Of a stretch of DNA of 64,000 bases, positions 60,117-64,000 are shown one piece after another. The stretch is from JAYREN01 sp963663375 (GTDB taxonomy: Bacteria; Acidobacteriota; Holophagae; Holophagales; Holophagaceae), in the NCBI GenBank assembly GCA_963663375.1, contig OY760195.1, forward strand, positions 2,108,001-2,172,000, in the 5' to 3' direction. Position 1 is the stretch's first letter; every line of letters begins with the position of its first letter. Made by a program: the position numbers and the translations under genes. The notes below the pieces were generated by a model. That model did not search any database. It was not told the DNA's origin and saw nothing but the letters and a program-made list of their open reading frames with translations.

Positions 60117-62855
60117 TCAGCGGCGCTTCCAGAGGTCGAAGGGCTGGGTTCCGATCAGGGCGTTGAAGCTGCCGGTGGTGGGGCTCCAGCCCTGGGCGGG
60201 ATCGTATATTTTGAGGAAGCCGTAGGACAATTCCACATAGAACTTGGCGGCCATGGTGCGCAGGACCAGCCCGGTGCCCTTGCCGCGCAGACCCCGGAAG
60301 AGGTCTCCGGGTTCCGGGCCGATCACCCCGTAATCGAAGCGGGGGATGATCTGCAGCGAGAGCCCGTAGGGCCCATTCATCCGGAGGGGCAGGCCGAAGC
60401 GCGCCACCGCGAAATTGGGCGAGAGGAATCCCAAGGACTTGGAACCCACCAGGAAGGAGGATCCACCCAGGGTCCACCAGTGGTCCAGGGGCAGGCGATG
60501 ACCGTAGCCCCATTCCACATCGACATCCATGCCCAGTTGCCGATTGGGGCTCACCTGCCCGAGGGGTGTGAGACCCCGGGCCCGGAAATAGGCCATGCGG
60601 AAAGGGCCCTGAGGTTCGAGCCCAGGGAGAGTCTCCCCATGGGTGTAGAAGCCGCGCAGGAGCAGCCCTTTCCGGGGAAAGGTGTGGCGGTCGAAGTCGT
60701 CCCATTCGACCCCGAGCTGGGCGCTGCGCTCACGATGTTCGCTGGCCTCACTCCGCTGGAGGAACTCCGCCTTGCGGTACGAACCCATGAGGCTGACCCG
60801 ACCCTGGCCCAGGTCGCCGAAGCGGGCGAAGGCGCCGAAACTGACGTCGGTGCTGCGGATTCGCATATCCAGGGACTGGGCAGGGGCCTCGGCAGCAGAG
60901 AACAGGAGCGGCACCCCGAGGCGCTGTTCGAAGATCGTCGCCTTCAGCTCCAAACCCGCCCCGGGAAAGCGCTGGAAGGGACCGCTCAAGCCCAGGGAAG
61001 CCCCCTGCTGGAGACGGTTGCGGGCGGCCTCCACCACCAACTCCCAGCCCGGCAGGCCGAGATTGAGGGTGCGGTACCGCAGACCCCACTGGCCCCCCAG
61101 GGTCGTTTCCCAACCCAATCCGAAATCCAGGGAGTGGGGCTTGTCGTGCTGCGGTGTGAGGACCAGTTCGACACCGCCCTCCTTGGGCCGCAGCAGGTAG
61201 CGGAGCTCGGCGAGGCGCAGCCGCTCCTCGGAGAGGTCCAGGCGCTGGCGTAGCAGTGCCGTGCGCACGGGCTGTCCCAGCAGCGGTGCCATGAGGTCTT
61301 TCAGATAGCCCTGCTCCTGGGGCGTTGCATCCTTGATGGCCAGGGCGGTGAGCAGGGGCTCCTGGGCCACCACTCGGAGTCGCCCCGAGGGTTCATCGAA
61401 ACCCGAACCCCGCACATCCACCAGGGGCATGCCGCCCATGATGAAGGCGTGCACCCAGCGCCCCAGGAAGACTCCGAAACGCTCGGGGTTGTAGCGTTCC
61501 CCCAGGGGGAACTCCCTCTGGAGATCCCGCAGGATCCCGTCTCGCATGGCGGGCGGGGCCTCCACATCCACCGCCTGCACCGCGGGGAAGGGCACGTATT
61601 CCAGCTGTAGAACGCCTCCCTCCGGGCCTTCCCGAGGCACCACCTCCGCCTTCAGATCCTTCAGCCACCCGCGCACGATGGCCTGCTGCACCACCGCCAG
61701 CACATTGCGGCGATGGATGGGCTGGCCCTCGGGCAGCATCATCTTGATGACCCGGGGCAGCCCCGGATCCACGGGCACCGGGTTGCGGATCTCCACCCGA
61801 CGAGCCGGCAGCACCTCGTCGTCCGTAACCTGCTCCAGCAGCAGGCGCCGCAGCTCCGGTTCCTTGGCCCGCAGGGCGTCGGCCCCGGCCTGCACCAGCT
61901 CCGGCAGCTGGGCCCCGTACTCGGTGAAACTCACTTCCTTCATCTCCGGCCGGATCACCAGACTTGCCGCGGCGATGCTCTCCCGCTGTCGTTGTTCGAT
62001 CACCAGATCGAGGCTGCGGGAGGCCACGCTGAAGAAGTTGGTGGCGTACCGTTTTTCCAGCCGACTGCTCACATCCACCGCCACCAGCACCTGCGGATGA
62101 AAGACCTCCCGGGACTGGAAGACCGGAATGTTCTCTACCAGCGCGCCATCCACGTACTGCTGGTTTTCGATGACCACGGGCTTGAAGGCTCCGGGCACAG
62201 CCAGGGCCGCCCGCAGGACCTCCACCAGGTCGCCCTGGGCGAAGCGCCTCCCCTGGCCAGTCTCCAGGTTGGTGGCCAGCACCCGCAAAGGCACCTTCAG
62301 TTGATCGAAATTCCCCCCGGAGAAGTAAGCCCCCCGGGCCAGCAGTCCCTCCAGGGTGCGTTGCACCTCACGGCCGGATTTCAGCCCCAGGGCGAAACTG
62401 GGAAGGCCCCGCTTGATCTCCACCCCCAGCAGGGTGCCGTTCTCCGCCTCCTGTTCCTCCAGTGTCTTGCCCGGCGTGCGCATCAGGGGATCCAGGAAGG
62501 CCCGGCTGAAATCCAAGCGCTGGAAGAGGGCCTCGATCTCCTTCCCCGAGAATCCACAGGCGTAAAGTGTTCCCGTGAGGGCTCCAGAACTGGTGCCCAC
62601 GATGGAATCGATGGGGTATCCGCTCTCGTCCAGGCGCTGCAACACCCCGATGTGGGCCACGCCCCGGGCCCCGCCGCCGCTCAGGACGAGCCCTACGCTG
62701 GGCCGGCCTGGCACAGCGACCCGGGGCCCGAAGTGGAATACGAAATCCGGCGGAATCGTGCGCACCGTCAGCTCGGCAGGGGCCCCGCCTCCGCTCCCCT
62801 CGCCCCATAGCCCCGCGGCCAGGAACAGGGCGAGGAGGCCGAGGCGCGCGTTCAC
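60117..62855 (-). CDS. Patatin-like phospholipase fused to POTRA and BamA-type barrel
   Basis: 912 residues with a signal peptide. The patatin domain (residues about 50-330) has oxyanion GGGARG, nucleophile Ser in GTSSGAL and catalytic Asp in YVDGALVENIP. A POTRA-like segment follows (about 350-560) and a C-terminal barrel of about 350 residues that ends close to the final basic residues. This is the layout of PlpD-like type Vd autotransporters; a surface or released lipase is the likely product. Start overlaps the rph stop by four bases. Confidence 0.87.
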   Translation of the reverse strand: MNARLGLLALFLAAGLWGEGSGGGAPAELTVRTIPPDFVFHFGPRVAVPGRPSVGLVLSGGGARGVAHIGVLQRLDESGYPIDSIVGTSSGALTGTLYACGFSGKEIEALFQRLDFSRAFLDPLMRTPGKTLEEQEAENGTLLGVEIKRGLPSFALGLKSGREVQRTLEGLLARGAYFSGGNFDQLKVPLRVLATNLETGQGRRFAQGDLVEVLRAALAVPGAFKPVVIENQQYVDGALVENIPVFQSREVFHPQVLVAVDVSSRLEKRYATNFFSVASRSLDLVIEQRQRESIAAASLVIRPEMKEVSFTEYGAQLPELVQAGADALRAKEPELRRLLLEQVTDDEVLPARRVEIRNPVPVDPGLPRVIKMMLPEGQPIHRRNVLAVVQQAIVRGWLKDLKAEVVPREGPEGGVLQLEYVPFPAVQAVDVEAPPAMRDGILRDLQREFPLGERYNPERFGVFLGRWVHAFIMGGMPLVDVRGSGFDEPSGRLRVVAQEPLLTALAIKDATPQEQGYLKDLMAPLLGQPVRTALLRQRLDLSEERLRLAELRYLLRPKEGGVELVLTPQHDKPHSLDFGLGWETTLGGQWGLRYRTLNLGLPGWELVVEAARNRLQQGASLGLSGPFQRFPGAGLELKATIFEQRLGVPLLFSAAEAPAQSLDMRIRSTDVSFGAFARFGDLGQGRVSLMGSYRKAEFLQRSEASEHRERSAQLGVEWDDFDRHTFPRKGLLLRGFYTHGETLPGLEPQGPFRMAYFRARGLTPLGQVSPNRQLGMDVDVEWGYGHRLPLDHWWTLGGSSFLVGSKSLGFLSPNFAVARFGLPLRMNGPYGLSLQIIPRFDYGVIGPEPGDLFRGLRGKGTGLVLRTMAAKFYVELSYGFLKIYDPAQGWSPTTGSFNALIGTQPFDLWKRR

Positions 62856-63574
62856 AGCGCCTTCAGCTGGGCAGCCATGAGGGTTTCGCAGCCTTGCAGC
62901 CCCAGGTCCACCAGGGCCACCGCCTCGGCCCGGGTGAAGCTGCGCCCCTCACCCGTGCTTTGGAATTCCACGATCTCCAGCGCCTTTCCCGCCCGGGCGG
63001 CCACCAGATTGGTATCCACGGCGGCGCGATGATCCTCTTCGTACTCGAGATCCAGGATGAGCCCGGAGCGCCCCGCCCAATCTGTTTCGGCCGCGGGTTC
63101 CAGAATCCCGGCACTGACCGCCGCCACCTGGCGAATCAGGGCCGCCTCCAGGGAGGCCTTGCGCAGGGCGATGGCGAGGGCCACCCAGGCCCCGGTGATA
63201 GCCGCGCAGCGCGTGCCGCCGTCGGCGTTCAGGACATCGCAATCCAGGGTCAACTGCCGTTCCCCGAGCAGGGTCAGGTCCACCGCTTGCCGCAGGGATC
63301 TGCCAATCAGGCGCTGGATTTCCACGGTGCGCCCCTGCTGCTTGCCCTTGGCGGCCTCCCGATCCGTGCGGGTGTTCGTGGCCCGGGGCAGCATCCCGTA
63401 CTCCGCGGTGATCCAGCCCTTGCCCTTGCCCTTCATCCAGCCCGGCACCTTCTCCTCCAGGCTCGCCGAGCAGATCACATGGGTATTGCCCAGGCGCACG
63501 AGGCAGGAGCCATCGGCGTGTACCTGAAGGCCGGTCTCGAAGGACAAGGGTCGAATTTCGTGGGATTGGCGCAT
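62852..63574 (-). CDS. rph: Ribonuclease PH
   Basis: 240 residues from ATG 63574. Landmarks: RQSHEIRPLSFETG, WITAEYGMLPRATNTRTDREA, QRLIGRSLRQAVDL, and CDVLNADGGTRCAAITGAWVAL with the catalytic Asp region. It trims tRNA 3' ends by phosphorolysis. The upstream extension of the frame to 63706 lacks similarity. Confidence 0.95.
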   Translation of the reverse strand: MRQSHEIRPLSFETGLQVHADGSCLVRLGNTHVICSASLEEKVPGWMKGKGKGWITAEYGMLPRATNTRTDREAAKGKQQGRTVEIQRLIGRSLRQAVDLTLLGERQLTLDCDVLNADGGTRCAAITGAWVALAIALRKASLEAALIRQVAAVSAGILEPAAETDWAGRSGLILDLEYEEDHRAAVDTNLVAARAGKALEIVEFQSTGEGRSFTRAEAVALVDLGLQGCETLMAAQLKAL

Positions 63575-63656
63575 GAATTCTCTTTTCCTTATATTCGGCA
63601 GCGGAGGCGGTCCGAGAAAAAAACGATGAAGATCCCGGCTCGAAGAGGCCTGATAT

Positions 63657-64000
63657 TCAAGCCAGTTCGATCTTTTCGACTCGGGCCTGGTGCCTGCCCC
63701 CTTCAAATGGGGTGTCCAGGAAGATTTTGAGGTAAGATTCAGCCTGCAGCGGATCCGTCAGCCGCTGGCCGAAAGCGATGGCGTTTGCGTCATTGTGCTG
63801 ACGAGCCAGTTCGGCGTGCTCCGGGGAGGTCACCAGGGCGCAGCGGATATGGGCATGGCGGTTGGCCGCCATGCTGATCCCGATGCCGGAGCCGCACACC
63901 AGTACCAATCTGTCCCACTTGTCCTTGCCTGCCGCCGCCCGGTGCGCGAAATCCGGGTAATCCACTGAGGCTGGTCCATCGGTTCCAAAGTCCACTGCCT
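63657..64000 (-). CDS. rpiB: Ribose-5-phosphate isomerase B, N-terminus beyond the window
   Basis: About 114 C-terminal residues are present; RpiB is usually about 145-150. It begins in AVDFGTDGPASVDYPDFAHRA and has the catalytic Cys in LVCGSGIGISMAANR and HNDANAIAFGQRL. It interconverts ribose-5-P and ribulose-5-P in the pentose pathway. The start lies past base 64000. Confidence 0.9.
   Translation of the reverse strand, partial: AVDFGTDGPASVDYPDFAHRAAAGKDKWDRLVLVCGSGIGISMAANRHAHIRCALVTSPEHAELARQHNDANAIAFGQRLTDPLQAESYLKIFLDTPFEGGRHQARVEKIELA

Noticed and set aside
1..64000. tRNA or rRNA genes
   Set aside because: No cloverleaf with a GTTCGA-type arm and no rRNA-like stretch was noticed in the gaps; a covariance search would be needed to be certain.

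Overview
The window is a high-GC, densely packed bacterial chromosome segment. Gene content and style suggest an Acidobacteriota member of the Holophagae (Geothrix/Holophaga-like). This is inferred from protein character: a Gram-negative envelope with Lnt, LolCD, TonB receptor and beta-barrels, a complete late cobalamin pathway, and a GGGtGRT/NifU-like pair. No rRNA or tRNA gene was seen, so taxonomy is not proven.

Layout. 1-6.5 kb: a receiver-like protein cut by the window edge, an HpnB-like glycosyltransferase, a ClC channel, and a NifU-like scaffold plus GGGtGRT pair split by a GxxExxY gene that sits between inverted repeats, then an MFS transporter. 6.5-24 kb: a PHP-domain lipoprotein, then a cobalamin region: cobU, cobQ-cobB on the plus strand, and a tight minus-strand operon btuB-btuF-btuC-btuD-(second btuF-like)-thiC/bzaF-cobO-cbiB-cobD headed by a cobalamin riboswitch at about 22.24-22.44 kb, with cobS-cobC just upstream. 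The ThiC-family gene inside this B12 operon is a candidate for BzaF, which makes the benzimidazole lower ligand, rather than a thiamin enzyme. 23.8-35.7 kb: housekeeping genes maf, lnt, a SPOR protein, an rRNA-methyltransferase-like gene, an OPT transporter, a lone PqqD-like protein, then ftsZ-ftsA-ftsQ-murB and ogt. A structured intergenic element interrupts ftsQ-ftsA.

35.7-52.0 kb is the standout: a 16.2-kb genomic island flanked by a 49-bp direct repeat (one mismatch) made from the 5' end of ruvX. The right copy belongs to an intact ruvX; the left copy is an orphaned ruvX start next to ogt. The island is a class I lanthipeptide system. It has one full-length LanB dehydratase, two LanC cyclases plus the C-terminal remnant of a third, and an exporter of HlyD, a C39-peptidase ABC protein and a second ABC protein with a degenerate C39-like domain. 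It also has four small precursor peptides with a shared L-x-[LI]-[NS]-[KR]-E-T-L leader motif, a CxxC in every core and otherwise divergent cores. An intact ISL3 element with an 8-bp target duplication and older IS debris lie in its left part.

52-64 kb returns to core genes: lipocalin, phosphatase, lolD, an exonuclease, lolC/E, a UbiD decarboxylase, an outer-membrane protein, a patatin/BamA-type protein, rph and a partial rpiB. An intergenic inverted-repeat family (AACCACAGAG...CTCTGTGGTT) recurs in this part and at about 9 kb.
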